The notes below the pieces were generated by a model. It did no database searches. It was not told where the DNA came from and saw only the letters and a list, made by a program, of their open reading frames with translations. The position numbers were made by a program, and so were the translations under genes. From Acetobacter conturbans (GTDB taxonomy: Bacteria > Pseudomonadota > Alphaproteobacteria > Acetobacterales > Acetobacteraceae), in the NCBI RefSeq assembly GCF_011516755.1, contig NZ_WOSY01000012.1, positions 1 to 64,000 of the forward strand: DNA of 64,000 nt, in the 5' to 3' direction. How positions within the stretch are numbered: position 1 is the stretch's first letter; every line of letters starts with the position of its first letter. Positions 25,857-34,535 of this stretch are shown here, piece by piece.

Positions 25857-26759
25857 TCAGGATATATCCGGATAACGCTCCCGAAGAAGATGAAGAAAGC
25901 GGGCGAGGGACGGATTGGGGTTGTCCTCCCGCCAGCACGCTACAAATTGGAGTGCGGCAGGCTGGCGGCCGTTGAGCACCTGCCGGTAGACAATATTGGT
26001 CAGACCATCTCCGGTCGCGCTTTCATAATCAATCATCACGCTGCCGTTCTCCGCCACGAACGGTTTGAGAAACTGGGTTTCCATATCGTGGCTCACGATG
26101 TTGGGTGAGCGTACGTCGACAGAGAGATGCTGACGGATGATATCCGTAATTTCCGGTCCGGGATCCTGGGTGCTGGTCAGGAAACGCTCATGCCGCAGCA
26201 GGCTCCATTCCAGTACGGGGAGTGCGGCGAGGCTATGGTCAGCCCGCAAGGCGGCAACGCAACGTTCCGACCACAACCGGAGCAGCGCGTCCCGCCATTC
26301 GAGGCCACCAGCAGTCACAATGGCGATGTCGATCTGTGCGGTCTCGACTTTCTGCAACAGGGATGCGCGACTTCCTCCCACGAATTTCCAGGGCACGCCC
26401 GGATGCCTGCGCTGGAAATCGCCGAGTGTCGCGCGGAGGTTTCCCGTCGAAACCGAGGTATAGTAGCCAATGGTCAACCGCCGCTCGGTCCGTTGCGGCC
26501 CGGTGCCGGGGCGATTGGTCAGCATGTCCACGTCCTGGACGATCTGCCGTGCGACCTGCAGGAAATCGATGCCATGAAGGGTGGGCCGTACACCTGCTCT
26601 TGTGCGGGTAAAGAGAGCGCATCCGATCACCTCCTCCAGTAATCGGATATCCTTCGAGATGGCGGCCGCCCGCACACCGGATGTGGCGGAAGCCTTGCGA
26701 AAGCTTTTGTGTTCAGCGGCCGTGAGAGCAGACCGCAGGTGGCGGATCTCGATCGTCAT
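25857..26759 (-). CDS. LysR-family transcriptional regulator
   Basis: A 300-residue regulator with the LysR winged helix: MTIEIRHLRSALTAAEHKSFRKASATSGVRAAAISKDIRLLEEVIGCALFTRTRAGVRPTLHGIDFL, followed by an effector domain with RRLTIGYYTSVSTGNLRATLGDFQRRHPGVPWKFV. The RTRAGVRPT wing is typical. It is convergent with the receptor gene and divergent from traG. The target is not evident. It may control this island or may be the inner edge of the cargo inserted before traG. Confidence 0.9.
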   Translation of the reverse strand: MTIEIRHLRSALTAAEHKSFRKASATSGVRAAAISKDIRLLEEVIGCALFTRTRAGVRPTLHGIDFLQVARQIVQDVDMLTNRPGTGPQRTERRLTIGYYTSVSTGNLRATLGDFQRRHPGVPWKFVGGSRASLLQKVETAQIDIAIVTAGGLEWRDALLRLWSERCVAALRADHSLAALPVLEWSLLRHERFLTSTQDPGPEITDIIRQHLSVDVRSPNIVSHDMETQFLKPFVAENGSVMIDYESATGDGLTNIVYRQVLNGRQPAALQFVACWREDNPNPSLARFLHLLRERYPDIS

Positions 26760-26918
26760 ATAAAGTTAGATGCGCCTGCTATCTGAATTTTAAGAAGAAA
26801 CCGGTGGTTCCTCGACGGGCGGCAGTCACAAGCGTGTTACAGATATTAACGGCCTCTGCGGAACATCGGCGAGGAACATCATTTTCCTGCAACCGGCATA
26901 GGGTTGCCGACATTTTTA

Positions 26919-26934
26919 CGCCCCGTTGCGCCGG
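26919..26934 (+). promoter_or_regulatory. Shared motif copy 2 (upstream of traG)
   Basis: CGCCCCGTTGCGCCGG followed by TTTGCG lies 80 bp before the traG start. It closely matches the sequence before trbB at 29569. Two unlinked copies upstream of two transfer operons suggest a common regulator or processing site. Confidence 0.35.
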
Positions 26935-27013
26935 TTTGCGCACTCGCGACGTACACCATGGATTTCGGTCCTGATTGTCCTTTTCTTTCGATTGGAAACC
27001 GGGAGAAAAAGCG

Positions 27014-29014
27014 ATGTCGGGTTCACGTATCCTCTGGGGACAGCTTCTCGTCGTGCTGGCGCTGGTTGTCCTGTCATGGTGGGTCGCCACCGAATGGGTT
27101 GCATGGAAACTGGAGTTTCAGCCCGAACTCGGCAGGCCGTGGTTCACTCTGTGCCACTATTGGCCCGTCTATGCGCCACCGCTCGTTTTCTGGTGGTGGT
27201 ACGAGTTCGATGCTTATGCGCCGCAGGTTTTCGCGCGGGGCGGGTGGATTGCCGGATCAGGGGGTGTGCTGGCGTTTCTTGTCGCCGTGGCCATGTCGGT
27301 GCGTCGCGCCCGCGAGGTCAGGCGGGCTGCCACCTATGGCAGCGCGCGCTGGGCGAACGCGGAGGATCTGGAAAAATCCGGGCTGCTTGACCCCGACGGC
27401 GTCGTGCTCGGCTGTCACCGCAAGACCTATCTTCGGCATAACGGTCCCGAACATGTCCTGTGTTTTGCCCCCACACGGTCAGGTAAGGGTGTAGGTCTCG
27501 TCATTCCCACGCTCCTGACATGGCCGGGCTCGGTCATCGTGCATGACATCAAGGGCGAGAACTGGCGTGAGACGGCAGGGTTTCGGGGCACATTCAGTCG
27601 CGTCCTGCTGTTCGATCCGACCAATCCGCAGTCCGATGCCTACAATCCCCTGCTGGAAATCCGGCGCGGGGAATGGGAGGTGCGGGACGCCCAGAATATC
27701 GCCGACGTGCTGGTCGACCCCGAAGGTTCGCTGGAGCGCCGCAGTCATTGGGAAAAAACCAGTCACTCCCTGCTGGTCGGAGCGATCCTGCACGTTCTTT
27801 ATGCGGAGCCCGATAAGACACTGTCCGGCGTTGGCAACCTTCTTTCCGACCCGAAGCGCCCGATTGAAACAACATTGCGGGCGATGATGTGCACGAAGCA
27901 TCTGGGAAAGGAGGGACCGCATCCGGTTGTGGCCAGCGCCGCGCGCGAGCTGCTCAACAAATCTCCCAACGAGCGTTCCGGTGTTTTGTCCACGGCCATG
28001 TCTTTTCTCGGTCTGTATCGCGATCCGGTCGTGGCGAAAGTGACCTCGCGCTGCACATGGCGGATTTCCGATATCGTGCGCGACGGCAGGCCCACCTCGC
28101 TCTATCTCAGCGTGCCGCCCTCGGACATCAGCCGCACCAAGCCTCTGATCCGGCTTGTACTCAACCAGATCGGTCGTCGCCTCACGGAAGACCTGCTGGG
28201 GCAGAAGAAGAGCCATCGTCTTTTACTCATGCTGGACGAATTTCCAGCTCTTGGTCGTCTCGACTTCTTCGAAAGCGCGCTGGCCTTCATGGCGGGCTAC
28301 GGCATCAAGGCCTTCCTGATCGCGCAAAGCCTCAACCAGATCGAGAAGGCATACGGGCAGAACAATTCGATCCTCGACAACTGCCATGTGCGTGTGTGTT
28401 TCGCGACCAACGATGAGCGGACCGCGCGCCGGGTATCGGATGCTCTCGGGACCGCGACCGAGGTGCGGGCGCAGAAGAACTATGCCGGACATCGCCTGTC
28501 ACCCTGGCTGGGGCATCTGATGGTCTCGCGGCAGGAAAGTGCGCGCCCCCTTTTGACACCGGGCGAGATCATGCAGCTCCCACCGACCGAGGAAGTCGTC
28601 ATGGCTGCGGGCACGCCGCCGGTGCGGGCGCGCAAGGCACGGTATTATACCGATCCACGCCTGCAGGAGCGTATCCTTCCGCCGCCGGCACCGCGTCCGG
28701 TTTCCGATGCCGCCCGCCCGGATGACTGGAGCGGACGGCCCGCGCCTGAGCAGATTCCACCTGAGGATGAGTCCGCTCAGGCGGACAGGGCGCAGGACGA
28801 CCCTATGGGTGCGGGACAGAAGCAGGCGCACGAATTCGACGCCGCCCAGGCACAGAAGCGCTCCCGGACGAATGAGGAGCAGGAGAGGACGGAACCCGGT
28901 CCCGACCCGGATAATGCCTCTGTCCGCGCCAGGCGCGAATTCGAGGATTTGCAGAAAATGGCACGGCTGGCGGCCATGGACCGGGATGACGGCATGGAGC
29001 TGGAAGGACCATGA
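27014..29014 (+). CDS. traG: TraG/VirD4 coupling protein
   Basis: A 666-residue type IV coupling ATPase from ATG 27014 (GGGAGAAAAAGCG upstream). Membrane segments lie at residues 7-27, 48-67 and 77-95. Walker A is FAPTRSGKGVGLVIPTLLTWPGSVIVHDIKGENW, and Walker B and the following motif are LLLMLDEFPALGRLDFFESALAFMAGYGIKAFLIAQSLNQIEKAYG. The tail is acidic and Gln-rich. It takes the relaxase-DNA complex to the Trb channel. The stop overlaps the CopG-like gene (ATGA). Its distance from the relaxase (14 kb) is explained by cargo between them. Confidence 0.95.
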   Translation: MSGSRILWGQLLVVLALVVLSWWVATEWVAWKLEFQPELGRPWFTLCHYWPVYAPPLVFWWWYEFDAYAPQVFARGGWIAGSGGVLAFLVAVAMSVRRAREVRRAATYGSARWANAEDLEKSGLLDPDGVVLGCHRKTYLRHNGPEHVLCFAPTRSGKGVGLVIPTLLTWPGSVIVHDIKGENWRETAGFRGTFSRVLLFDPTNPQSDAYNPLLEIRRGEWEVRDAQNIADVLVDPEGSLERRSHWEKTSHSLLVGAILHVLYAEPDKTLSGVGNLLSDPKRPIETTLRAMMCTKHLGKEGPHPVVASAARELLNKSPNERSGVLSTAMSFLGLYRDPVVAKVTSRCTWRISDIVRDGRPTSLYLSVPPSDISRTKPLIRLVLNQIGRRLTEDLLGQKKSHRLLLMLDEFPALGRLDFFESALAFMAGYGIKAFLIAQSLNQIEKAYGQNNSILDNCHVRVCFATNDERTARRVSDALGTATEVRAQKNYAGHRLSPWLGHLMVSRQESARPLLTPGEIMQLPPTEEVVMAAGTPPVRARKARYYTDPRLQERILPPPAPRPVSDAARPDDWSGRPAPEQIPPEDESAQADRAQDDPMGAGQKQAHEFDAAQAQKRSRTNEEQERTEPGPDPDNASVRARREFEDLQKMARLAAMDRDDGMELEGP

Positions 29015-29430
29015 AACGCCCGCGCAGAAAGCAGCAGATCACGGTCTATCTCGACCCGTCTCTGGCCGAGATCCTGGGCGATCTGGCAACCCGTCGCCGA
29101 CAATCGCAATCCATGCTGGTTGAGACAGCCCTTGCGGCCTTTCTGTCTCCCGAGGACGGAAAAGGGGAAGGCGCGTTGAACCGTCGGCTGGAGCGCCTTG
29201 ACCGGCGCATGGGGCGCATGGAGCGCGATATCGGAATCAACGTTGAAACACTGGCGCTGTTCATCCGCTTCTGGTTGCTGACGACACCGCCATTGCCGGA
29301 GCCGACCGCAGCGGCTGCTCGTGCACAGGCCAGTGCGCGCTACGAGCAGTTCATCGAGACCCTGGCCCGGCACCTGAGCACCGGGCATCGCCTGCATCAG
29401 GATCTCGGTCGGGAAGAGCCGCCGTCCTGA
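29011..29430 (+). CDS. Ribbon-helix-helix (CopG-like) protein downstream of traG
   Basis: A 139-residue protein with an N-terminal ribbon-helix-helix: MKRPRRKQQITVYLDPSLAEILGDLATRRRQSQSMLVETALAAFL. A helical region follows (LNRRLERLDRRMGRMERDIGINVETLALFIRFWLLTTPPLPEPT). Such small proteins are placed between traG and trbB in many alphaproteobacterial ICEs. It may autoregulate the transfer operon or act as an auxiliary relaxosome protein. It overlaps traG by 4 bp. Confidence 0.8.
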   Translation: MKRPRRKQQITVYLDPSLAEILGDLATRRRQSQSMLVETALAAFLSPEDGKGEGALNRRLERLDRRMGRMERDIGINVETLALFIRFWLLTTPPLPEPTAAAARAQASARYEQFIETLARHLSTGHRLHQDLGREEPPS

Positions 29431-29568
29431 AGGTTCAGAGCCGTTGCCCGTGAATCGGTTTTTCGGACGCGAGCGGCATATCCGGCGGCTCCTTAAAAAC
29501 ATGGTGTATGTCCGGAGCAGGATTGCCCGGGAAAAGGGAGAGTTGGCCGGGTCAAATCGACAATTCTA

Positions 29569-29585
29569 CGCCCTGTTGCGCCCGG
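29569..29585 (+). promoter_or_regulatory. Shared motif copy 3 (upstream of trbB)
   Basis: CGCCCTGTTGCGCCCGG followed by TTTCGC, 109 bp before trbB and matching the traG copy in 15 of 17 positions by eye. The 263-bp gap around it contains no gene and probably holds the trb promoter. Confidence 0.35.
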
Positions 29586-29693
29586 TTTCGCTGTCCAGAA
29601 AACGGATGTTGAAATCGGTCTGGATATGCCTCTCCTAATACATCCCGCTGGCAAGGACGCTTCGTCCTTTACCGAAATAATGCGGGCACCGTC

Positions 29694-30698
29694 ATGTCTC
29701 CTCTTTCTTCATCGACGCCGGGCAGAACACGTGGCATCTCGATGCTGCGCACGGCGATGGGGCCGGCGATTGCCGCCCACCTGGCTGATCCGGCCGTCAT
29801 TGAAGTCATGCTCAACCCGGACGGGCGGCTGTGGATCGACCGTCTGTCCGAGGGGCTCGCCGATACAGGCCAGCACGTCACACCGGCCGATGCCGAGCGG
29901 ATCGTGCGGCTGGTCGCGCACCATGTCGGCGCGGAGGTGCATGAGGGTTCACCCCGCGTTTCGGCCGAACTGCCAACCGGTGAGCGTTTCGAGGGATTGC
30001 TGCCACCGGTTGTGACCGCCCCCAGCTTTGCGATCCGTAAACCCGCCGTCGCGATCTTCACGCTTGAGGATTATGTCGCCGCCGGGATCATGACCACCGG
30101 GCAGGCGGATTATCTCCGGCAGGCCATTTCCACCCGGAAAAACATTCTCGTCGCCGGTGGCACCTCGACCGGCAAGACCACGCTGGTCAATGCGCTTCTG
30201 GCCGAGGTCGCGAAAACTAATGATCGCGTCGTGCTGATCGAGGACACGCGCGAGCTGCAATGCGCGGCCCCGAACCTCATTTCGCTGCGCACCCGCGATG
30301 GTATTGTCACCCTGTCAGAACTGGTCCGTTCGGCCCTGCGCCTGCGGCCGGACCGTATTCCGATTGGCGAGGTGCGTGGCCCCGAAGCCCTCGACCTGCT
30401 CAAGGCCTGGGGCACCGGGCACCCGGGCGGCGTGGGCACGCTGCATGCCGGCACCGCGATCGGTGCCCTGCGCCGCATGGAGCAGCTGATCCAGGAAGTC
30501 GTGGTCACAGTCCCACGAGCCCTGATCGCGGAAACCATCGACGTGATTGCCGTGCTGTCGGGCCGGGGAACACAGCGCCGATTGTCCGAACTGGCCGAAA
30601 TCGACGGGCTCGATCCCGGTACGGGTGATTATCGCGTCCGTCCGGTCGCCTCTTCCAATCCAGAAACATCCTTGTTCACCAAAGGAGAGTCATCATGA
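29694..30698 (+). CDS. trbB: TrbB, conjugal transfer ATPase
   Basis: A 334-residue VirB11-family hexameric ATPase. Walker A is [23 protein letters not shown]. The Asp box is [12 protein letters not shown], and Walker B with the His box is [36 protein letters not shown]. It powers pilus assembly and substrate switching at the base of the channel. ATG 29694 gives a normal length. It overlaps trbC by 4 bp and starts the trb operon. Confidence 0.95.
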   Translation: MSPLSSSTPGRTRGISMLRTAMGPAIAAHLADPAVIEVMLNPDGRLWIDRLSEGLADTGQHVTPADAERIVRLVAHHVGAEVHEGSPRVSAELPTGERFEGLLPPVVTAPSFAIRKPAVAIFTLEDYVAAGIMTTGQADYLRQAISTRKNILVAGGTSTGKTTLVNALLAEVAKTNDRVVLIEDTRELQCAAPNLISLRTRDGIVTLSELVRSALRLRPDRIPIGEVRGPEALDLLKAWGTGHPGGVGTLHAGTAIGALRRMEQLIQEVVVTVPRALIAETIDVIAVLSGRGTQRRLSELAEIDGLDPGTGDYRVRPVASSNPETSLFTKGESS

Positions 30699-31048
30699 TG
30701 CAGACTGTTTCCGTGCGCGCCGACGCGCGTGTCGATCTCCTGTTCCGGCTGCGCCTGTTTGGTGCCGCCGCACTCCTGCCGCTGTTCTTCGCGTCGTCCG
30801 CCTGGGCCTCGGGATCGAGTATGCCGTGGGAGACACCGCTCAACGAGATCCTGGAATCCGTGCAGGGACCGGTGGCGAAGATCATCTCGGTGATCATCAT
30901 CACCGTGACTGGCCTGACCCTGGCGTTTGGCGAAACGAGCGGAGGGTTCAGAAAACTGATCCAGATCGTCTTTGGGCTGTCCATCGCTTTTGCCGCATCG
31001 AGCTTCTTCCTGTCGTTCTTCTCCTTCTCGGGCGGGGCACTGATCTGA
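30695..31048 (+). CDS. trbC: TrbC, prepilin
   Basis: A 117-residue pilin precursor with a long signal region ending near LFFASSAWASGSSMPWETPL and two hydrophobic helices (VAKIISVIIITVTGLTLAFG and IVFGLSIAFAASSFFLSFFSF). IncP TrbC is cut and cyclised by TraF, which is encoded here at 9548. The stop overlaps the trbD start by one base. Confidence 0.93.
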   Translation: MMQTVSVRADARVDLLFRLRLFGAAALLPLFFASSAWASGSSMPWETPLNEILESVQGPVAKIISVIIITVTGLTLAFGETSGGFRKLIQIVFGLSIAFAASSFFLSFFSFSGGALI

Positions 31049-31329
31049 TGGCTCTGTTCGATCCCGAGGCCGAAGCTGTGCCGGGGTTTTACGTCCCGGT
31101 GCATCGCTCGCTCACCGATCCGATCCTGCTGGGCGGGGCGCCACGGGCCGTGGCCATCGCCAACGGCACGCTGGCCGCCGCTATAGCCCTGGGCCTGCGT
31201 CTGTGGCTGATCGGCGCCGCGTTCTGGATGGTCGGGCATGGCCTCGCGGTGTGGGGTGCGAAACGCGATCCGTTCTTCATCGAGGTGGGACGGCGGCATC
31301 TCCGCTATCCCGCCTGGCTGCGCGCGTGA
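31048..31329 (+). CDS. trbD: TrbD, inner-membrane channel protein
   Basis: A 93-residue VirB3-like protein: MALFDPEAEAVPGFYVPVHRSLTDPILLGGAPRAVAIANG, two close membrane helices, and the end KRDPFFIEVGRRHLRYPAWLRA. The HRSLTDPILLGGAPR segment is the family signature. The start shares its A with the trbC stop. It precedes trbE by 13 bp. Confidence 0.93.
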   Translation: MALFDPEAEAVPGFYVPVHRSLTDPILLGGAPRAVAIANGTLAAAIALGLRLWLIGAAFWMVGHGLAVWGAKRDPFFIEVGRRHLRYPAWLRA

Positions 31330-31342
31330 GGAGGGCAGGGCG

Positions 31343-33799
31343 ATGATGTCCCTTGGTGAATATCGCAGCCGGGCGGCCGTCCTGTCGGACTTCCTGCCCT
31401 GGGCGGCACTGGTGGAAAAGGGCGTCGTCCTGAACAAGGACGGCAGTTTCCAGCGTACTGCCAGAATACGCGGACCCGACCTCGACAGCGCCACACCCGC
31501 CGAACTGGTCGGGGTGACCGGACGGCTCAACAATGCCCTGCGCCGTCTGGGCTCCGGCTGGGCGGTGTTCGTCGAGGCGCAGCGCGTGCCAGCCACGATC
31601 TACCCCGAGAGCGACTTTCCCGACCCGGCCAGCCAGATGGTCGATCTCGAACGTCGCGAACAGTTCGAGGACGAAGGCGCGCATTTCGAGAGCCGGTATT
31701 TTCTCACCCTCGTCTGGCTGCCGCCTGCGGAATCCTCCGGTCGTGCCGAGCGCTTTCTCTATGAGGGCATGGAGCGCGATGGTCCCGATCCGCATGGCGT
31801 GCTGCGCGGGTTCATCGACCGCACCGACCGGCTTCTGTCCCTGCTCGACGGATTCATGCCCGAGGCCGCATGGCTCAATGACGCGCAGACGCTCACCTAT
31901 CTGCATTCCACCATTTCCACCCGGAACCAGCGCGTGCGGGTGCCGGAAATCCCGATGCATCTCGATGCCCTGCTGGTGGACCAGCCGCTGTCGGGAGGGC
32001 TGGAGCCGAAACTCGGCGATGCGTTCCTCAAAACCCTGACCATCACGGGTTTCCCCAGCCGGACTTTTCCCGGAATTCTGGATGATCTGAACCGGCTGGC
32101 CATCCCGTATCGGTGGTCCACCCGTGCCATTCTTCTGGACAAGACGGATGCGACGAAAGTGCTCACCCGTATCAGGCGGCAATGGTTCGCCAAACGCAAG
32201 AGTATTGCCGCCATCGTGCGTGAAGTTATGACCAATGAGGCGTCGGTCCTGGTGGACAATGATGCCGCGAACAAGGCGGCGGACGCGGATCTCGCGCTCC
32301 AGTCCCTTGGCTCGGACGATGTGGGTCAGGCTTATATCACCGCGACCGTGACGGTCTGGGACGGCAGCGCCAGCATCGCGGCGGAAAAACTCCGGCTGGT
32401 GGAAAAGATCATCCAGGGCCGGGACTTTACCTGCATGACGGAAAGCCTCAACGCCGTGGAAGCGTGGCTCGGCTCGTTACCCGGCCACGTTTACGCCAAT
32501 GTGCGCCAGCCGCCGGTCTCGACGCTGAACCTGGCCCATATGGTTCCGCTGTCTGCCATCTGGGCCGGACCGGAGCAGGACAGCCATTTCCGTGCGGCCC
32601 CGCTGTTTTACGGCAAGACGGCAGGGGCCACACCGTTCCGGTTCTGCCTGCATGTCGGCGACGTCGGTCACACGCTGATCGCGGGACCGACGGGGGCGGG
32701 CAAATCCGTGCTGCTGGCACTGATGGTGCTGCAGTTCCAGCGCTATGAGGGTGCGCAGGTCTTTGCCTTTGATTTCGGTGGCTCGCTGCGCGCGGCCACC
32801 CTGGCCATGGGCGGGGACTGGCACGATCTTGGGGGCGGCCTGACGGATGAGCAGGGTAGTGGGGAAGACGGTGGTCCAGTAACCAGCGGCGGCGTTTCCC
32901 TCCAGCCTCTGGCCACCATTGATGAGTCCGCCGAACGGGCCTGGGCGGCCGAATGGCTGGCGCAGATCCTTGTCCGCGAAGGCGTCAGCATTTCCCCTGA
33001 GGTCAAATCTCACCTCTGGTCAGCCCTGAACTCCCTTGCCTCGTCACCGGTTCACGAACGCACCCTGTCCGGACTGGTGGCATTGCTCCAGTCCAATGCC
33101 CTCAAACAGGCACTGGCGCCGTATTGTCTCGGCGGTCCCTATGGCCGTCTGCTGGACGCGGATGCGGAGCGTCTCGGTGACGCGGATGTCGTGGTGTTCG
33201 AGACCGAGGGGCTGATCGGTTCCGGTGCAGCGTCCGCCGTGCTCTCCTATCTGTTCCATCGCATTGAGGAGCGTCTGGACGGGCGGCCCTCAATGCTGGT
33301 CATCGATGAGGGCTGGCTGGTTCTGGACGATGGAGATTTTGCCGGACAACTGCGTGAGTGGCTCAAGACGCTTCGCAAGAAGAACGCATCCGTCGTGTTT
33401 GCCACCCAGTCGTTGTCGGACATCGCGAATAGCAAAATCGCGCCGGCCGTGGTGGAAAGCTGCCCGACCCGGATCTTCCTGCCCAACGAGCGCGCCATCG
33501 AGCCGCAGATCGCGTCGATCTACCGTGATTTCGGGCTGAACGAGCGCCAGATTTCCATCATCGCGCGCGCCGCGTCCAAACGGGAATATTACTGCCAGAC
33601 CCAGCGCGGCAACCGCCTGTTCGAACTCGGGCTCGGTCCGGTGGCGCTGGCCCTGTGCGCGGCATCGGGCAAGGACGATCACAAACTGATCGATGCTGTC
33701 CTGGCCGAGCATGGTCAGGAAGGGTTCCTGCCGGCCTGGTTCGAGGCGCGCGGCGTCACATGGGCGGCGGATCTCCTGCGCGAGGGAGGTCTGTCATGA
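31343..33799 (+). CDS. trbE: TrbE, VirB4-family ATPase
   Basis: An 818-residue ATPase. I chose ATG 31343 (MMSLGEYRSRAAVLSDFLPWAALVEKGVVLNKDGSFQRTARIRG) after GAGGAGGGCAGGG. The open frame extends 35 codons further up, through trbD, but is not coding. Walker A is LIAGPTGAGKSVLLALMVLQF. Walker B is SMLVIDEGWLVLDDGDFAGQLREWLKTLRKKNASVVFATQSLSD. A Gly/Ser/Glu-rich insertion (GGLTDEQGSGEDGG) sits in the ATPase domain. It drives pilus assembly with TrbB. It overlaps trbJ by 4 bp. Confidence 0.95.
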   Translation: MMSLGEYRSRAAVLSDFLPWAALVEKGVVLNKDGSFQRTARIRGPDLDSATPAELVGVTGRLNNALRRLGSGWAVFVEAQRVPATIYPESDFPDPASQMVDLERREQFEDEGAHFESRYFLTLVWLPPAESSGRAERFLYEGMERDGPDPHGVLRGFIDRTDRLLSLLDGFMPEAAWLNDAQTLTYLHSTISTRNQRVRVPEIPMHLDALLVDQPLSGGLEPKLGDAFLKTLTITGFPSRTFPGILDDLNRLAIPYRWSTRAILLDKTDATKVLTRIRRQWFAKRKSIAAIVREVMTNEASVLVDNDAANKAADADLALQSLGSDDVGQAYITATVTVWDGSASIAAEKLRLVEKIIQGRDFTCMTESLNAVEAWLGSLPGHVYANVRQPPVSTLNLAHMVPLSAIWAGPEQDSHFRAAPLFYGKTAGATPFRFCLHVGDVGHTLIAGPTGAGKSVLLALMVLQFQRYEGAQVFAFDFGGSLRAATLAMGGDWHDLGGGLTDEQGSGEDGGPVTSGGVSLQPLATIDESAERAWAAEWLAQILVREGVSISPEVKSHLWSALNSLASSPVHERTLSGLVALLQSNALKQALAPYCLGGPYGRLLDADAERLGDADVVVFETEGLIGSGAASAVLSYLFHRIEERLDGRPSMLVIDEGWLVLDDGDFAGQLREWLKTLRKKNASVVFATQSLSDIANSKIAPAVVESCPTRIFLPNERAIEPQIASIYRDFGLNERQISIIARAASKREYYCQTQRGNRLFELGLGPVALALCAASGKDDHKLIDAVLAEHGQEGFLPAWFEARGVTWAADLLREGGLS

Positions 33800-34530
33800 G
33801 GCGCTTTCCGATCGTTCTTGGAATGGCAGGGCTATTCCTGATCTCCATCGTTCCGGCCCACGCGCAATGGGCCGTCTTCGACAGCGCCAATTTCGGCGAG
33901 AACGTGCTTCAGGCCGCACGGGCGTTACAGCAGATCGATAACCAGATCACGTCGCTCGCCAATCAGGCGCAGATGCTGGTCAACCAGGCGAAGAACCTCG
34001 CGACCCTGCCGCTCTCCACCCTGACGACACTGCAATCGACGATTGCCCAGACGACATCCTTGCTGAACCAGGCGCAGAACATCGCCTACAGCGTGACGGC
34101 GGTCGAGCAGCAGTATCAGCAGGCGTACACGTCGATCTCGTCGTCCATGTCCGACAGCGCCCTGTTCAGTCAGGCGCAGACCCGCTGGCAGAACGCAGTG
34201 GGCGGGTTCGAGGACGCGCTGAAAATGCAGGCCCAGGCCGTGGGGAATATCAGCAGCGACAGCGCGTCCATGTCCCAGCTCGTCTCGGCCAGCCAGAGTT
34301 CGGCGGGCGCATTACAGGCCGCACAGGCGGGCAATCAGCTTCTGGCTCTCCAGTCCCGTCAGCTCTCGGACGTCATTGCCGTCCTCTCCGCCAATGGGCG
34401 CGCCACCCAGCTCCAGCAGGCACGGGAGGCTGCGGCAGAGGCAGAAGGTCAGGCGCAATACCAGCATTTTTCGCAGCATGATAGCTACACGCCCACCGCG
34501 ATCACCATGTTCGGCAGCAGCGGGAACTGA
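33796..34530 (+). CDS. trbJ: TrbJ, VirB5-like minor pilus protein
   Basis: A 244-residue exported protein. The signal peptide is MRRFPIVLGMAGLFLISIVPAHAQ. The mature part is helical and Gln-rich (VLQAARALQQIDNQITSLANQAQMLVNQAKNLATLPLSTLTTLQSTIAQTTSLLNQAQ), the standard TrbJ repeat. It is thought to cap the pilus tip. No trbK lipoprotein gene is present between trbJ and trbL (6 bp gap), so entry exclusion may be encoded elsewhere or absent. Confidence 0.93.
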   Translation: MRRFPIVLGMAGLFLISIVPAHAQWAVFDSANFGENVLQAARALQQIDNQITSLANQAQMLVNQAKNLATLPLSTLTTLQSTIAQTTSLLNQAQNIAYSVTAVEQQYQQAYTSISSSMSDSALFSQAQTRWQNAVGGFEDALKMQAQAVGNISSDSASMSQLVSASQSSAGALQAAQAGNQLLALQSRQLSDVIAVLSANGRATQLQQAREAAAEAEGQAQYQHFSQHDSYTPTAITMFGSSGN

Positions 34531-34535
34531 CGGTC

